Positions 48,151 to 59,890 of a DNA stretch of 64,000 nucleotides are shown here, one piece after another. The notes under the pieces were generated by a model that did not search any database, was not told where the DNA came from, and saw only the letters and a list, made by a program, of their open reading frames with translations. Origin of the DNA: a virus. The translations under genes were made by a program, and so were the position numbers. The stretch lies in IMG/VR virus record IMGVR_UViG_3300042260_000483, positions 22,090 to 86,089 of that record; one strand, given 5' to 3'. Each line of letters starts with the position of its first letter. Position 1 is the stretch's first letter.

Positions 48151-49785
48151 TTAAGGGCGGTAGAATACAAATATCGGTTCGTATTTATAAGCTTTCCCAT
48201 TATGTTTAACAGAATTCTTAATACCACTTTTAGTTGGGTCTAATCCCACCATTCGTGTCATTAGCATTTTCAGTTTTCCTTTATACTCACACCCTAATTC
48301 TAATAATATTTTTTTAGAATCCTCTTCAAGTTCAAAATAAGTATCCTTACCCACTTTTATTGAGGCAATATTCCAAAGGATGTATCTATCATTCTTTGTG
48401 TATTCGAAGATGGTAGTTAAAGTTGGACGTAAAAAGTTTTCTCTCCAATCTTCATATTCACCATATGCTTTGAATGATTGTTTTTCATCTTGAGAATATT
48501 GTTCTCTGTTGAAGTATGGTGGAGATGTAAATGATAAATCTAATTTACCATTATATTTTTGAAATTTAGGATTGTGTTGAATTAACTCTGAACCATCTTG
48601 AAACAATTCATATGTATTACCTTGTTTGGTTACATCGAAGAACTTAGCAAATGAATCTGAAAAATCATCTACACATCTATCGTTGTAAAACTTAGCAACG
48701 TATTCATATCGAGATATACCTAACTCTGGAATAAAGTTATCAGGGTTCGGGTCTGTTCCAATATAGTGAGTTTTCTTACGAGAACTCATTGCACCTAATA
48801 TTCTACCACCCCATCCACTTGATGAATCATAAATATGAAGAGGTTCATCTTGTTCAATATGTGATGTGTAATTTTCGTAAATCCACTTTGCAGTTAATGC
48901 AGGGAAATTTACAGCAGGTTGGCCACATGATAATCTAAATACCTGTAATATCTTTGGAAAAATACCATCTGATTTATCATACCAACGAATTAGATAAAAG
49001 AATTTCTTAACTTTACCATCTGCCATTGTATAATCATCATCGATAGATTTTACGTTTGACATTTGTGTTGGAGTTAAAAATCCTTTATCAACACATTCTC
49101 TTAGTTGTTCTGCAGTTAAATACAGATTACCAAATCCAATATACTCATCATTGATAGTTCCGTAATTATCTAAAGTATCTTCTTTAACTTTAGCAATCAC
49201 AATATCATTATCAGACCATTTGCCTGTAAATACCTTGCCTTCTGAAACTTTTTGTATAAACTCTACACCATTTTCACCATCCCAAAATTCGTTTTCATCT
49301 TTCTTATTTACAATAGAACGTGACCAGGAATACATTGAATCCCTCTTCACTGCTCTTCTCATAATTTTAACAAATTGTTCTTCTAAATTCGGGTCAGCAA
49401 AATGGTCATAAATAGATAACCCACCATCTGCTGATTTACCAATTGAAATTTTGGTTTTCAACATAGTAGGAAAAAACTGATTTACAACCGATGCATCTTT
49501 ATTAAAGTTCTGAATGATTCCTAATGATTCATCATCACCACTTAAATCCTTTTCCCAAAAATTACAATCATTACCTTTTAGTTTTTTGAACGAATCGATA
49601 ATACCACTTTCATCTCTACCAATTACAGGTGGAGTTCCGGTTGTATCCCATTGCTCAGTAACTTCTTTGCGTAATAATCTAGCCCAATCCGTAAACTCAT
49701 CATCAGTCATAGATAATAACTGATGATAAGTTGTATTGGACTTGAATTCGGAAAACTTGCTTCGTTCGTAAAAGTATTTCGTCAT
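48151..49785 (-). CDS. SPPY-type methyltransferase-fold protein, 544 aa
   Basis: The C-terminal half holds IYDSSSGWGGRILG (SAM-site glycine loop, about 316-329), IGTDPNP and LSFTSPPYFNREQYS (TSPPY motif), like a class I DNA N-methyltransferase. About 300 residues precede it and are not recognised. The protein at 61068 is a paralogue with the same SAGWGDR and SSPPYFNVERYS order. Enzymes of this type are predicted to modify DNA bases; the exact chemistry is not known. In the operon of the clamp and clamp loader. Confidence 0.8.
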   Translation of the reverse strand: MTKYFYERSKFSEFKSNTTYHQLLSMTDDEFTDWARLLRKEVTEQWDTTGTPPVIGRDESGIIDSFKKLKGNDCNFWEKDLSGDDESLGIIQNFNKDASVVNQFFPTMLKTKISIGKSADGGLSIYDHFADPNLEEQFVKIMRRAVKRDSMYSWSRSIVNKKDENEFWDGENGVEFIQKVSEGKVFTGKWSDNDIVIAKVKEDTLDNYGTINDEYIGFGNLYLTAEQLRECVDKGFLTPTQMSNVKSIDDDYTMADGKVKKFFYLIRWYDKSDGIFPKILQVFRLSCGQPAVNFPALTAKWIYENYTSHIEQDEPLHIYDSSSGWGGRILGAMSSRKKTHYIGTDPNPDNFIPELGISRYEYVAKFYNDRCVDDFSDSFAKFFDVTKQGNTYELFQDGSELIQHNPKFQKYNGKLDLSFTSPPYFNREQYSQDEKQSFKAYGEYEDWRENFLRPTLTTIFEYTKNDRYILWNIASIKVGKDTYFELEEDSKKILLELGCEYKGKLKMLMTRMVGLDPTKSGIKNSVKHNGKAYKYEPIFVFYRP

Positions 49786-49786
49786 A

Positions 49787-50500
49787 TTATGATTGAATCT
49801 CCACTAAGTAATAATCGGATGTATATTCATCTACCTCAAAGTGGATGTGAGATAAACCTTGTGTTGAAATGTTAAGAGTTGCATCAGATGCCTCTTTGTT
49901 TGCTACTAAGATTTCTTTCAAATAAGTTGCAGAGAATGAAATTGCATCTACATCACCATTAACCGTTGCATCTACATCAATTGTAATTCTGTTTGTGTTG
50001 ATGTTTGAATGGCCTAAGATGATTTGTGATTTACCATTCTTAGAGGTGAATGTAAAATTGTTTTCATCTGCCAATGCACCCTTTGCACGAATGAACTTTG
50101 AAATGAAGTTAGAATCTAATTTGATTTCTACATCAAAGTTAGGTAATTGTTTCAAATCTGGTACGTTTGGAATAACTGATAAATCAGCCAACATATAATT
50201 TACAGATGTTGATCCATCTTTAAATTTTAATGATACTGCTTTACCTTCAATGTCAGAGATTGAAAAATCTACTGCATCACCTAATACTGATAACATTTTT
50301 GTTAATTTGGTTGTATCATATACACCAAATGATGAATCTGAATTATCGAATTCTTTCATTGATACACTACCCAATACAGATTTATCATCTGAAATGAATG
50401 AGGTGTTTAATGAACCATTCTTTGATTCCCACTTTACTGATTCGACTAATCCTGCAAGATTATACTTACTTACGAAACGATTTAATTTTTGTTTTTCCAT
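49787..50500 (-). CDS. 45: Sliding clamp, gp45-like
   Basis: 237 aa, near T4 gp45 (228). Two repeated halves of a clamp fold (KLNRFVSKYNLAG start, LADLSVIPNVPDLK, SATYLKEILVANKEASDATLN near the end), as in phage trimeric clamps. It has its own promoter (50530-50561) and lies next to gp44/gp62. T4 gp45 also activates late transcription; a similar link here is possible, given the separate late-type motif. No long catalytic motif is expected. Good by context and length. Confidence 0.88.
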   Translation of the reverse strand: MEKQKLNRFVSKYNLAGLVESVKWESKNGSLNTSFISDDKSVLGSVSMKEFDNSDSSFGVYDTTKLTKMLSVLGDAVDFSISDIEGKAVSLKFKDGSTSVNYMLADLSVIPNVPDLKQLPNFDVEIKLDSNFISKFIRAKGALADENNFTFTSKNGKSQIILGHSNINTNRITIDVDATVNGDVDAISFSATYLKEILVANKEASDATLNISTQGLSHIHFEVDEYTSDYYLVEIQS

Positions 50501-50529
50501 TTTATTTATTGATTTTAAATTTATTTATA

Positions 50530-50561
50530 CAAATATACGACTATTTTCTGAATATTCCAAA
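50530..50561 (-). promoter_or_regulatory. TTTG-N20-TATATTTG promoter for the sliding clamp unit
   Basis: TTTG at 50561-50558, a 20-nt spacer, TATATTTG at 50537-50530. The leader is A/T-rich, without a Shine-Dalgarno site. Confidence 0.85.
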
Positions 50562-50580
50562 TATTGTTCCATTTATTTTT

Positions 50581-52224
<1,644 letters not shown>

Positions 52225-52286
52225 TTATTTTTGTTTTATCTATTATATTCAATTTTAATACCACATTTCATTATACTGACACATTG

Positions 52287-52631
52287 TCATACTAAATAAT
52301 GTTTTAGTAAAATACATAATGAAATTCCAATCCATATTGTATTAAATAAAATGAGAGTTGGTAAACTTTTTTTCATACTTGCCCATATCAATAAGGAACT
52401 CGTTAAAAGTGTTATCCAATGACCCCACCATAATTCAATTCCAAATATTAAACCAGGAATAATGATGATTGCCTTTGCCATCCATGCTGAAAATTCTATA
52501 AAATTATAATCAGTCCAATATGTTTTATTGAAAAACATTTGGTATCTTTCTAAGATTCTATTAATTCCAACTACCTTATACAATCCAATAATGAATCCTA
52601 CAAATACTACTAACCAATAACCTACTATCAT
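52287..52631 (-). CDS. Small multi-helix membrane protein, 114 aa
   Basis: Three to four membrane helices (about 4-22, 48-66, 70-84, 92-111), rich in Trp and Ile. No motifs. Between polymerase and groEL, so expressed with replication genes. Function unknown; may be a membrane anchor or superinfection-immunity type protein, but nothing supports a choice. Confidence 0.65.
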   Translation of the reverse strand: MIVGYWLVVFVGFIIGLYKVVGINRILERYQMFFNKTYWTDYNFIEFSAWMAKAIIIIPGLIFGIELWWGHWITLLTSSLLIWASMKKSLPTLILFNTIWIGISLCILLKHYLV

Positions 52632-52641
52632 ACTTTTTTAT

Positions 52642-55149
52642 TTAGAAACTAAAGAATTTTTCAGCAGTTTTTTGTTCACTCATTACCTCACCCCAACTTA
52701 ATGCATTGTAAAAATCTTGTAATTTACCTTTTAATTCTGCTTCGAAGATTCGATTATGATCTACATAAGTTGAAATGAAATCAACAATTTCTTTAGGGTC
52801 TTCGTAACCAGTAAATCCTAAACCATCAATTCCTAATGGATTGTTTTTAAGATACACCCACTTAATTTTATCACCATCCTTCATCGGTGAATATTTAAAT
52901 GGAGCGTTAAAATGTTTCAAACAATCATTGTAAAGAATTGCTGCTTTAACGTGTGCAGGAACTCCTTTTTCTAATTGAAATAATTGTCTTTTCTTTGGTA
53001 GATACTTTGATAAGTTTTTAACTGCAGAGTTCTTTGCAATTTCACTAACCGGTCTTTCCATCATACTCTTTTTGAATGCAAGAATAAATGCTGTGATTTC
53101 TTCCTCTGGTTTACTTCGTAGAATATCAATTAAGACAGTTCCCATACATTCCTGAAATGCTTTAGGGAATGATGAACGTTTAACATCCAATCCTTTAACA
53201 TCTAATTTATCAGTTGCAATACCATTGTTTGAAATAATCCATTGTGCATATCGTTTCTTTGCAATCCAAATACCTGCACGAGCAACGTATTCTTTTTTAA
53301 TTTCTAATCGGTGATTTTGAACATTAAAGAATTTATCACATAAAATATCGTAAAATTGATTTAGGTAATCTTGAACTTCACCTGCAATACCATCTACCAA
53401 CACAGCAACTTCACTATCTGGCATCTGTTTCCAATCTTTATGTCTATGGTCTAAAAGTGGAACTGCCGAGAAGAATACAGAATCGGTATCAATATAGATG
53501 TTTGAATCCACATCTTTCGTTCCTAATTCTTTGTTGTATTTGATGTTCCCCATATTCGCCGTGTTCTTAATAACCGTTTGGCCCGTAGTTGTAACTGCCT
53601 CCGCATTATCAACATCGTAAAACCGAAAGGCAGGAAGGCCAAGAACACCATAAAGAGAGTTAAGAAGAATTTTTTGAACCAACTGTCTTTTTCCGTAAAA
53701 GGCATATTTTTCTTTATCACCCTCCTGACCGTATTTCTTTTCCAATTTTCTAAATTCAACCCTTTCATTAAACCAAATATCTAATATCTCGGGAATACAT
53801 CCCATTTTGTCTTTACGATATAAAACTCCGTTTGATGATATTGTTAAATCACCTTCTTTAATATATCTATCTAAATTATCTCTGGAAATTCTATCATCAC
53901 CCATTTGGTAATAATCAACTTCTTTTTTCATAAACTTCTGCACATCCCAATCCTCAACTTTATTAACCTTAGTTTCAGGTGAAATGTTTAAGGTCATAAT
54001 GATTGATGGATATAGTGAGGTTAAGTCCAAGTCATACACCCAATCATATTTACCCACAATCGGGTCTTTTACATACGCACCGATAAACTTTTCTTCTCCT
54101 GCCTCTTTTAATGCTGCAAGTTTTTCTTTTCTATCTGCCGGTTTGTTTGGTGCAACCAATCCTTTACGTTTAAGAAAACATAACAATGCACCCTCCAAAT
54201 ATTTTGAAGAATATACGAAATCCTCATATGGAACGTGTCCTGCATGACATATACCTCGACATAAATCAATGAATTGTAATTTCTTATCTAACTCTACTAC
54301 GATTTCAACATCGACTAAGTTATACTCAATGAACTTTTCAATATCTTCATTAAATAAATCATCCAATGAACCTTGATACTCAATCTTACCTTTACCTAAT
54401 TCAATCGTTCCGATAGTATCCAAACGATAATTCGGTAATTCGTTATAGTTAAATTTCTTATATAATTCTAAATAATCTAAACAACTTACACCTGCAAAGA
54501 ACCAACGATTACGATATGGTGAATAGAACGCTTGGCCAATTGGTGATAATCTTTTTGCGTGTTGTTCTCCTAAGATACGTTTGATACGATTAAAAAGATA
54601 GGGAATATCGAAATTATCAATATTCCAACCAGTTAAAACATCGGGAGCAATTCCTTCATAAAGTTCTAAGAACTTCATACACAAATCTCTCTCATCTTTA
54701 AATGGTAAAATGATTGCCTTATCCGTTTTACGTTCGGTCATCTTACCTTTTTTATCCATAATCAATACCCAATACTGATTAGTGATATTATCTTGTAAAC
54801 CGATTGCAGTTAATTCATTCTTAGCTTCTTCAACATTCGGTAGACCAGATTCCATCTCAACCTCAATATCGAATGTCATTGTTACGATACCTTCAGATGG
54901 TAAATCAGATTCGGTATAAGTATCTACCAATACTCTGGTAGTTTCAGGTACATCTGATTCAAATAAATTAGGATCATCTCCTTTAAATTTGTAGATTTTG
55001 GTAAGTTTATCACCATAGATAGAACGGAATGTTCCATTCGTTGCAGGTTCATATGCGTAACGAGTGTATGGAAATGTTCTGTATCCTAAATGATCATCCC
55101 ATAAATGGACAGTATTTTTCTCTCGTTGAAAATAGACGTTTTTATACAA
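52642..55149 (-). CDS. 43: DNA polymerase, gp43-like, family B
   Basis: 835 aa, close to T4 gp43 (898). Exonuclease motif MTFDIEVEME (about 107-116), polymerase motif A DLTSLYPSII (about 375), motif B region KILLNSLYGVLG and motif C YIDTDSVF (about 553). All catalytic carboxylates are present. The start is TTG at 55149; no in-frame ATG occurs before residue about 106, which lies in the exonuclease motif, so TTG is likely used. Preceded by promoter 55173-55204 with a leader of about 20 nt. Firm. Confidence 0.96.
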   Translation of the reverse strand: MYKNVYFQREKNTVHLWDDHLGYRTFPYTRYAYEPATNGTFRSIYGDKLTKIYKFKGDDPNLFESDVPETTRVLVDTYTESDLPSEGIVTMTFDIEVEMESGLPNVEEAKNELTAIGLQDNITNQYWVLIMDKKGKMTERKTDKAIILPFKDERDLCMKFLELYEGIAPDVLTGWNIDNFDIPYLFNRIKRILGEQHAKRLSPIGQAFYSPYRNRWFFAGVSCLDYLELYKKFNYNELPNYRLDTIGTIELGKGKIEYQGSLDDLFNEDIEKFIEYNLVDVEIVVELDKKLQFIDLCRGICHAGHVPYEDFVYSSKYLEGALLCFLKRKGLVAPNKPADRKEKLAALKEAGEEKFIGAYVKDPIVGKYDWVYDLDLTSLYPSIIMTLNISPETKVNKVEDWDVQKFMKKEVDYYQMGDDRISRDNLDRYIKEGDLTISSNGVLYRKDKMGCIPEILDIWFNERVEFRKLEKKYGQEGDKEKYAFYGKRQLVQKILLNSLYGVLGLPAFRFYDVDNAEAVTTTGQTVIKNTANMGNIKYNKELGTKDVDSNIYIDTDSVFFSAVPLLDHRHKDWKQMPDSEVAVLVDGIAGEVQDYLNQFYDILCDKFFNVQNHRLEIKKEYVARAGIWIAKKRYAQWIISNNGIATDKLDVKGLDVKRSSFPKAFQECMGTVLIDILRSKPEEEITAFILAFKKSMMERPVSEIAKNSAVKNLSKYLPKKRQLFQLEKGVPAHVKAAILYNDCLKHFNAPFKYSPMKDGDKIKWVYLKNNPLGIDGLGFTGYEDPKEIVDFISTYVDHNRIFEAELKGKLQDFYNALSWGEVMSEQKTAEKFFSF

Positions 55150-55172
55150 AATTATTTATTTTTATTGTTCTA

Positions 55173-55204
55173 CAAAGATACGAAAAAGATTTCGTATTTC
55201 CAAA
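55173..55204 (-). promoter_or_regulatory. TTTG-N20-TATCTTTG promoter for DNA polymerase
   Basis: TTTG at 55204-55201, a 20-nt spacer, TATCTTTG at 55180-55173. Full match to the consensus. Confidence 0.88.
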
Positions 55205-55217
55205 TGATTTTGATGAT

Positions 55218-56708
55218 TTAATTATCAAAATCATTTTCATCAAATTCATCTAAAGTTATTTCATTTTCATTCAATGGTTTATCATTTTCATGAACTTCCT
55301 TATGACATGGTTTGTGTAATATAACCATATTGGCAACTTCGTTTGGACCTCCTTTAGAATATTTTTTAAGGTGGTGAGCCTCATCTCCAATATAAACTCT
55401 CTTACCACAATGAGGACAGATTGAATCCTGATTTAATAATACCTCCCAACGTTGTAATTTATTTATATTTCTGCTTAATTCTCGAAGTTGAATACCAGAC
55501 GATTCATTAAATTTTTCCAAATCGCCATTGACATTCTTTAATTGCTGTTGTAAATAAAAATCTGTTTCGTTTGATAATGTAATGATAACATCTTTATCAT
55601 CTCGTCTGGCCATATCAGTAATCCACCACGATTCTTTAACTCCGATAGTAACTTTACCTTTTGATTTCATAAAATATTTATACATTGTATTAAAATATAC
55701 AAATAATTTATCATAATCAGTAATCAATACATCATACTCTTTTCGTAAATCAATTAAAATATACATTAATAAACGAATTGAACCTTTACCATATTCTTTA
55801 ACTGCAGTTGGTGGTATTGCTTCAATGAATTTATCGATATCATTTATAGTCTTAGTAAATTTTAAATCTAATGATGATTTACAAAGGGATTCCAAATCTT
55901 TTTTATTTACTTTTTTTGGACCAATTTTATAATAATAATACAATCTAAGAATTAAATCAGCTGCCGTAAATCTATTAGTTTCAATTCCAACTTTATCAAA
56001 ATTGATAGTATCATTCCATTTTCGTGCTTGTTCGTATAACGCTGATTCGGTTGCTAATAAAATTTCGATATTCACTAAATTAGTGGAACCAGTATTCAAA
56101 TCTTTAAATAATTGTCTAATTTCTTCTTCAGTTCCCTCATATAATACAACTGGTAAATATGTTGAATAAAATACATCTTCGATTAATTCCTTACCATTAG
56201 GAAGTTCTTCTACGATTTGTTTATAGGTTAATCCGGAAATATCTACTTTTAATTTAAATTTGCCGGTAATAAAAGTTCCTTTACCTAACGCAAATTCGTT
56301 TGTAATAAATTTTATTAATGTAGACCAGCGTTGTTGACCATCTATAATTTCTAAAATATCCTCTTCTCTACGATATGAAAAATATAAGGGATTTGTTAAT
56401 TGATTGTTAAATATTGCCTTAATGATTGATTGTTTACCTTTGAGGTCTTTAACAAATTTTCTTTGAAATCTAGTTGGTATTACTATTTTATTTGAAATAT
56501 TTTCAAAATTGATAGTATCAATTTTATCACACTTACCCATTGTTAAATCAGCCAAAGACATACCATTGTTTTTATTAGGCTCGCCACGATACATACGAAT
56601 ATCAAATCCTTGTTTGACTTGTAAACGTTGTCTAATTGTCTTTCCACCTACATTTAATGTTAGTTCATCTGAAGTTAAATACCCTAATCCTGTTTTAAAT
56701 TTTTCCAT
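55218..56708 (-). CDS. DUF262-HNH nuclease (GmrSD-like)
   Basis: 496 aa. The N-terminal DUF262 domain has IDGQQRWSTL (about 122-131), the nucleotide-binding motif of the GmrS/ParB-like fold, and a LFKDLNTGSTNL segment. The C-terminal HNH has CPHCGK (about 432), DEAHHLKKYSKGGPNEVANM and CHKEVH. This layout is that of GmrSD-type modification-dependent restriction systems and related exclusion proteins. In a phage it may attack rival phage or host DNA. It has its own promoter (56743-56774). Fold call is good; target unknown. Confidence 0.83.
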   Translation of the reverse strand: MEKFKTGLGYLTSDELTLNVGGKTIRQRLQVKQGFDIRMYRGEPNKNNGMSLADLTMGKCDKIDTINFENISNKIVIPTRFQRKFVKDLKGKQSIIKAIFNNQLTNPLYFSYRREEDILEIIDGQQRWSTLIKFITNEFALGKGTFITGKFKLKVDISGLTYKQIVEELPNGKELIEDVFYSTYLPVVLYEGTEEEIRQLFKDLNTGSTNLVNIEILLATESALYEQARKWNDTINFDKVGIETNRFTAADLILRLYYYYKIGPKKVNKKDLESLCKSSLDLKFTKTINDIDKFIEAIPPTAVKEYGKGSIRLLMYILIDLRKEYDVLITDYDKLFVYFNTMYKYFMKSKGKVTIGVKESWWITDMARRDDKDVIITLSNETDFYLQQQLKNVNGDLEKFNESSGIQLRELSRNINKLQRWEVLLNQDSICPHCGKRVYIGDEAHHLKKYSKGGPNEVANMVILHKPCHKEVHENDKPLNENEITLDEFDENDFDN

Positions 56709-56742
56709 TTATTTTAAGTTTTATATCTCTTAATCTTATATC

Positions 56743-56774
56743 CAAATATACAAATAATTTTTTACATTTCCAAA
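56743..56774 (-). promoter_or_regulatory. TTTG-N20-TATATTTG promoter for the DUF262-HNH gene
   Basis: TTTG at 56774-56771, a 20-nt spacer and TATATTTG at 56750-56743, then GATATAAGATTA and AGAGATA: conserved-leader class with the standard -7 box. Confidence 0.85.
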
Positions 56775-56792
56775 TAAAAAGGTATTTATTTT

Positions 56793-57632
56793 TTAAAATT
56801 TATAAATTCCACCAACATTCCAAAATAAAATAGTTCCTTCAATTTCATCAATGTTTTCTTCTAACCACTTCCATTGTTTAATATCCCAAAATTGATTACA
56901 AGGGAATGGTGCTGAATAGCCTTCCAATCTATCCTCAAAAAGATATTCTGATTTTCTTATATTTAATGGAATTGGAATACCACTTCGTTTAAGTGTTTTG
57001 TTAATTGAACTTTCAGATGATACACACGTTGTCCAAACTTTTCTCTTTACTTTTGGAAAAAATTCTTTTAATTCTTCTCTATAATAACCTCTTACTAAAC
57101 CTGCTAAGGTCACACCACTACCCGATGATACAACTAAATTATCAAAATGTGTAAATGGTTGAATTCTATCTGCAAGGTAATCTTTGTAGAAATCGTGGTC
57201 AAAAGCGTAAGGTAGCATTTGCCATCCATTTTCAGATGCTATCTTCTTTAGTGAATTATACATAATTTGCATCATATTGGGTCTGATTGGATTCATATGA
57301 ACCTTTGGAAACATTTCCTTAATCATACTCAAATATTCTTGTGAGATTTTCTTTGAATCAGGATATGATACATGAAATTCGATATCCAAATCTTCACAAA
57401 TTGCTGCTAGTGCCCAACCTGTCCAACTTCCATCTACTGAAAGGTGGGTTAATGGTTTAGATTTATCTACATACTTTTTTACTAATTCGTATAATGCTGC
57501 TACTTTTCCCCACGGAGGTAATAGTTGTCCATCACCCATCAAATCATCTCTTTTTACCCACACTTCTCTACCTTTAATATGGTAAAGTTCTAATGGAGTA
57601 TCTTCGTTCAATCCTTTCAATCCTAAATCCAT
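56793..57632 (-). CDS. PLP-dependent enzyme, ACC-deaminase/D-cysteine-desulfhydrase-like
   Basis: 279 aa, fold type II PLP enzyme. VWVKRDDLMG, the Lys in PPWGKVAAL (about 43, internal aldimine), the VSSGSGVTLAG phosphate loop (about 168-178). It is shorter than typical family members (about 330 aa), lacking part of the C-terminus. Substrates in the family are ACC, D-cysteine or other amino acids. The neighbouring asparagine synthase overlaps it by 10 nt. PLP enzymes act in phage thymidine hypermodification; a link is possible here. Confidence 0.8.
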   Translation of the reverse strand: MDLGLKGLNEDTPLELYHIKGREVWVKRDDLMGDGQLLPPWGKVAALYELVKKYVDKSKPLTHLSVDGSWTGWALAAICEDLDIEFHVSYPDSKKISQEYLSMIKEMFPKVHMNPIRPNMMQIMYNSLKKIASENGWQMLPYAFDHDFYKDYLADRIQPFTHFDNLVVSSGSGVTLAGLVRGYYREELKEFFPKVKRKVWTTCVSSESSINKTLKRSGIPIPLNIRKSEYLFEDRLEGYSAPFPCNQFWDIKQWKWLEENIDEIEGTILFWNVGGIYKF

Positions 57633-59128
57633 TGGTATATCCCTCCTGCGTTTGATGTTAATTCTCCTTTCATTTTTCTATGAGAGAATCCATGTATTTT
57701 TTCAAAATTATCACCGATAACGTTAATCATTTTTTTTCTATTCTTAAAATTGATATTCGGGTCATTTAAGATAATTTCTTCTATGTATTGTTTAAAGTTA
57801 GTTCCTTTTTGGAATGCCCTCTTTTCTTGGTCTAATATCTCATCTGGTAATTTTCCTCTAAATGCATTTGCAAGTGGTAATTTCCATTGTCCACCTTTAC
57901 AAAGAAATTCATCAGTTAAGTTCGTAGTATAGTTTAAGAAATCAGTATCAAAGAATGGACATCTTAATTCGATTGTTCCATAATTCATAAAGATAGTATT
58001 TCCTCTTAGTAAATTTCCGTAGTATTGTTTTTCAAATAATTTTTTACGGACATCACTCCAATCTGGTTTCTTACTGAACATACGAAAAGTTCCATATGAA
58101 CCATATGATTCATCACTACCCTCACCACTAAATGCTACTTTGATTCCATCACTTGCCATTTGTTCTGCAATGAATGATTGTAAAATACCTACTTCCATTT
58201 GAACGGTTGATGGGTATTCAATTACTTTAATTGAATCTAAGAATCTTTGTTTGATTATCTCATCGTTTTTAGGCACGAATACCTCAATCAATTCTACTCC
58301 TAAATACTTTGCACATACTCTTGCCTTTTGTAAATCTTTTGAGGTTTCATCAAATGCAATGGTATATGCTTTTAAGTTAGGAATTCGTTGTGAAAGTAAA
58401 TAAGTAATAACTGCAGAATCAATACCACCACTCAAAGATGTTGCAATCGGAACATCTGCCAATAATCTTTTATCTACCGCACGTTCTAATAATTTAAAAG
58501 TAGTATCTCTAACCTCATCATGTGATTCAACTTTCGTTGGTTCGGATGAAAATTGGAAATAATAATTAGAATGAATAGTAAGTTTATCAGTATCTAAATC
58601 AATTTCAACTAAACTATTTTTTGGAACAAATTTAATATCCGAAGTTTTATGCTGAGTAGTAATTGCTTTCAATTCACTTGCTACAATATATTGGTTTGTA
58701 TTATAGATGTAAAGTGGTAATTTACCAACCCAATCTCTTGATAATATCAATTTATTATTATCGTAGATGATGAATGAAAACATTCCATCTAATCTTTTTA
58801 ATTCACCTTCTTTATATAAAAATAGAATAATTTCTGAATCTGAATTAGATTTGAATACATACCCACGTTCTTCGTATTCTTTACGCAACGTTGGGTAATT
58901 CCAAATCTCACCATTTACAACTAATTGAACACCATCGTATTCCATCGGTTGATTACCTAATGGAGATGTATCATTAATTGATAAACGATTATGACCTAAA
59001 ATAATATGTTTATCTCCATACTTAAATTCTCTAATACCGCGATTATCTCTACCACGATGTTCGATAGTTTCAAGCATTTCATTGACATCTTCTTTATTAT
59101 AACCTATGGTTGCTACGATTCCACACAT
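57623..59128 (-). CDS. asnB: Asparagine synthase, glutamine-hydrolysing
   Basis: 501 aa. The N-terminal glutaminase starts MCGIVATIGYN with the catalytic Cys2, then RLSINDTSPLGNQPM and NGEIWNYPTLR. The synthetase part has LSGGIDSAVITYLL (ATP pyrophosphatase loop, about 230-243) and AFSGEGSDES. It forms an amide from a carboxylate, ammonia and ATP. Such a gene in a phage may support asparagine supply, or act on another carboxylate in surface-glycan or base modification. Start at ATG 59128, two bases before the thymidylate-synthase-like gene's end. Firm family call. Confidence 0.93.
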   Translation of the reverse strand: MCGIVATIGYNKEDVNEMLETIEHRGRDNRGIREFKYGDKHIILGHNRLSINDTSPLGNQPMEYDGVQLVVNGEIWNYPTLRKEYEERGYVFKSNSDSEIILFLYKEGELKRLDGMFSFIIYDNNKLILSRDWVGKLPLYIYNTNQYIVASELKAITTQHKTSDIKFVPKNSLVEIDLDTDKLTIHSNYYFQFSSEPTKVESHDEVRDTTFKLLERAVDKRLLADVPIATSLSGGIDSAVITYLLSQRIPNLKAYTIAFDETSKDLQKARVCAKYLGVELIEVFVPKNDEIIKQRFLDSIKVIEYPSTVQMEVGILQSFIAEQMASDGIKVAFSGEGSDESYGSYGTFRMFSKKPDWSDVRKKLFEKQYYGNLLRGNTIFMNYGTIELRCPFFDTDFLNYTTNLTDEFLCKGGQWKLPLANAFRGKLPDEILDQEKRAFQKGTNFKQYIEEIILNDPNINFKNRKKMINVIGDNFEKIHGFSHRKMKGELTSNAGGIYQWI

Positions 59129-59129
59129 A

Positions 59130-59828
59130 TTATCTATTTAATACTTCTAATAACTTATGAGTTTTTTTAGTTTCATCATTCATCTTACCGATATGACAAG
59201 AACATGCTAAAACTGATACCTTTCCTAATTCCATATTACTTTCTTTCGCTAAGAATTTACCCATCTCAACTAACGCAGTATAATCTGCATAACCTGATTT
59301 CGATACTCTATTTGAACGAATGATTGATGTTAGGTAGATTTTACCATTACGAGGTTTAATATCAATTGCTAACATACAAGGTTGTGAGTATGGATTTCTA
59401 GCATCTCTACTCGGGTCAAAGATAATCAATTCACATCTTTTAACTGCTTTACCAGTTTTTAAGATTTTAATTACGTTTTCTACCTGATTGAATGTTCCTT
59501 GCCATGCAACCATTCTACCCCAATATGAATCACTCCATTTATCTTTGATAAATTTATATTCCAATCCTTCTTCTGCTTGAAAAAATGGACTATCTGAAAC
59601 AAATGGTTGTGGTTCTAAGAATGTTACGGTCTTTGCATAATCAATTCTATCATCACCCATAATTTCTCTAAAATGAGGGTCAAACCAATCATCAGATTGA
59701 AATTCTGTGATTTCAGTCATCACATTTAATTCTTCGGTTAAATCACCTACTTTTACTCCGTTTGCAATAAGATGTTTAGATACCTTTACCCATGCATCGC
59801 CGGGAGATGTTGCTTCAATTACTGTCAT
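59130..59828 (-). CDS. Divergent thymidylate-synthase / hydroxymethylase-like protein
   Basis: 232 aa. FDPSRDARNPYSQPCMLAIDI corresponds to the active-site Cys region of ThyA (PPCH), then KIYLTSIIRSNRVSKSGYADYTALV matches the RS phosphate-binding motif. The Asn that reads the pyrimidine base in ThyA seems replaced here, with an Asp nearby, as in hydroxymethylases, though this alignment is by eye. Function may be thymidylate or 5-hydroxymethyl-pyrimidine synthesis. It sits in an operon with asnB and a PLP enzyme behind promoter 59859-59890. Confidence 0.72.
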   Translation of the reverse strand: MTVIEATSPGDAWVKVSKHLIANGVKVGDLTEELNVMTEITEFQSDDWFDPHFREIMGDDRIDYAKTVTFLEPQPFVSDSPFFQAEEGLEYKFIKDKWSDSYWGRMVAWQGTFNQVENVIKILKTGKAVKRCELIIFDPSRDARNPYSQPCMLAIDIKPRNGKIYLTSIIRSNRVSKSGYADYTALVEMGKFLAKESNMELGKVSVLACSCHIGKMNDETKKTHKLLEVLNR

Positions 59829-59858
59829 ATTATTTTATTTATAGTTTTAGTATCCTAA

Positions 59859-59890
59859 CAAAGATACTATATTTTTTTAACATTTCCAAA
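59859..59890 (-). promoter_or_regulatory. TTTG-N20-TATCTTTG promoter for the thymidylate-synthase-like unit
   Basis: TTTG at 59890-59887, a 20-nt spacer, TATCTTTG at 59866-59859. The -33 box abuts the stop of the ABC-GNAT gene. Confidence 0.87.
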
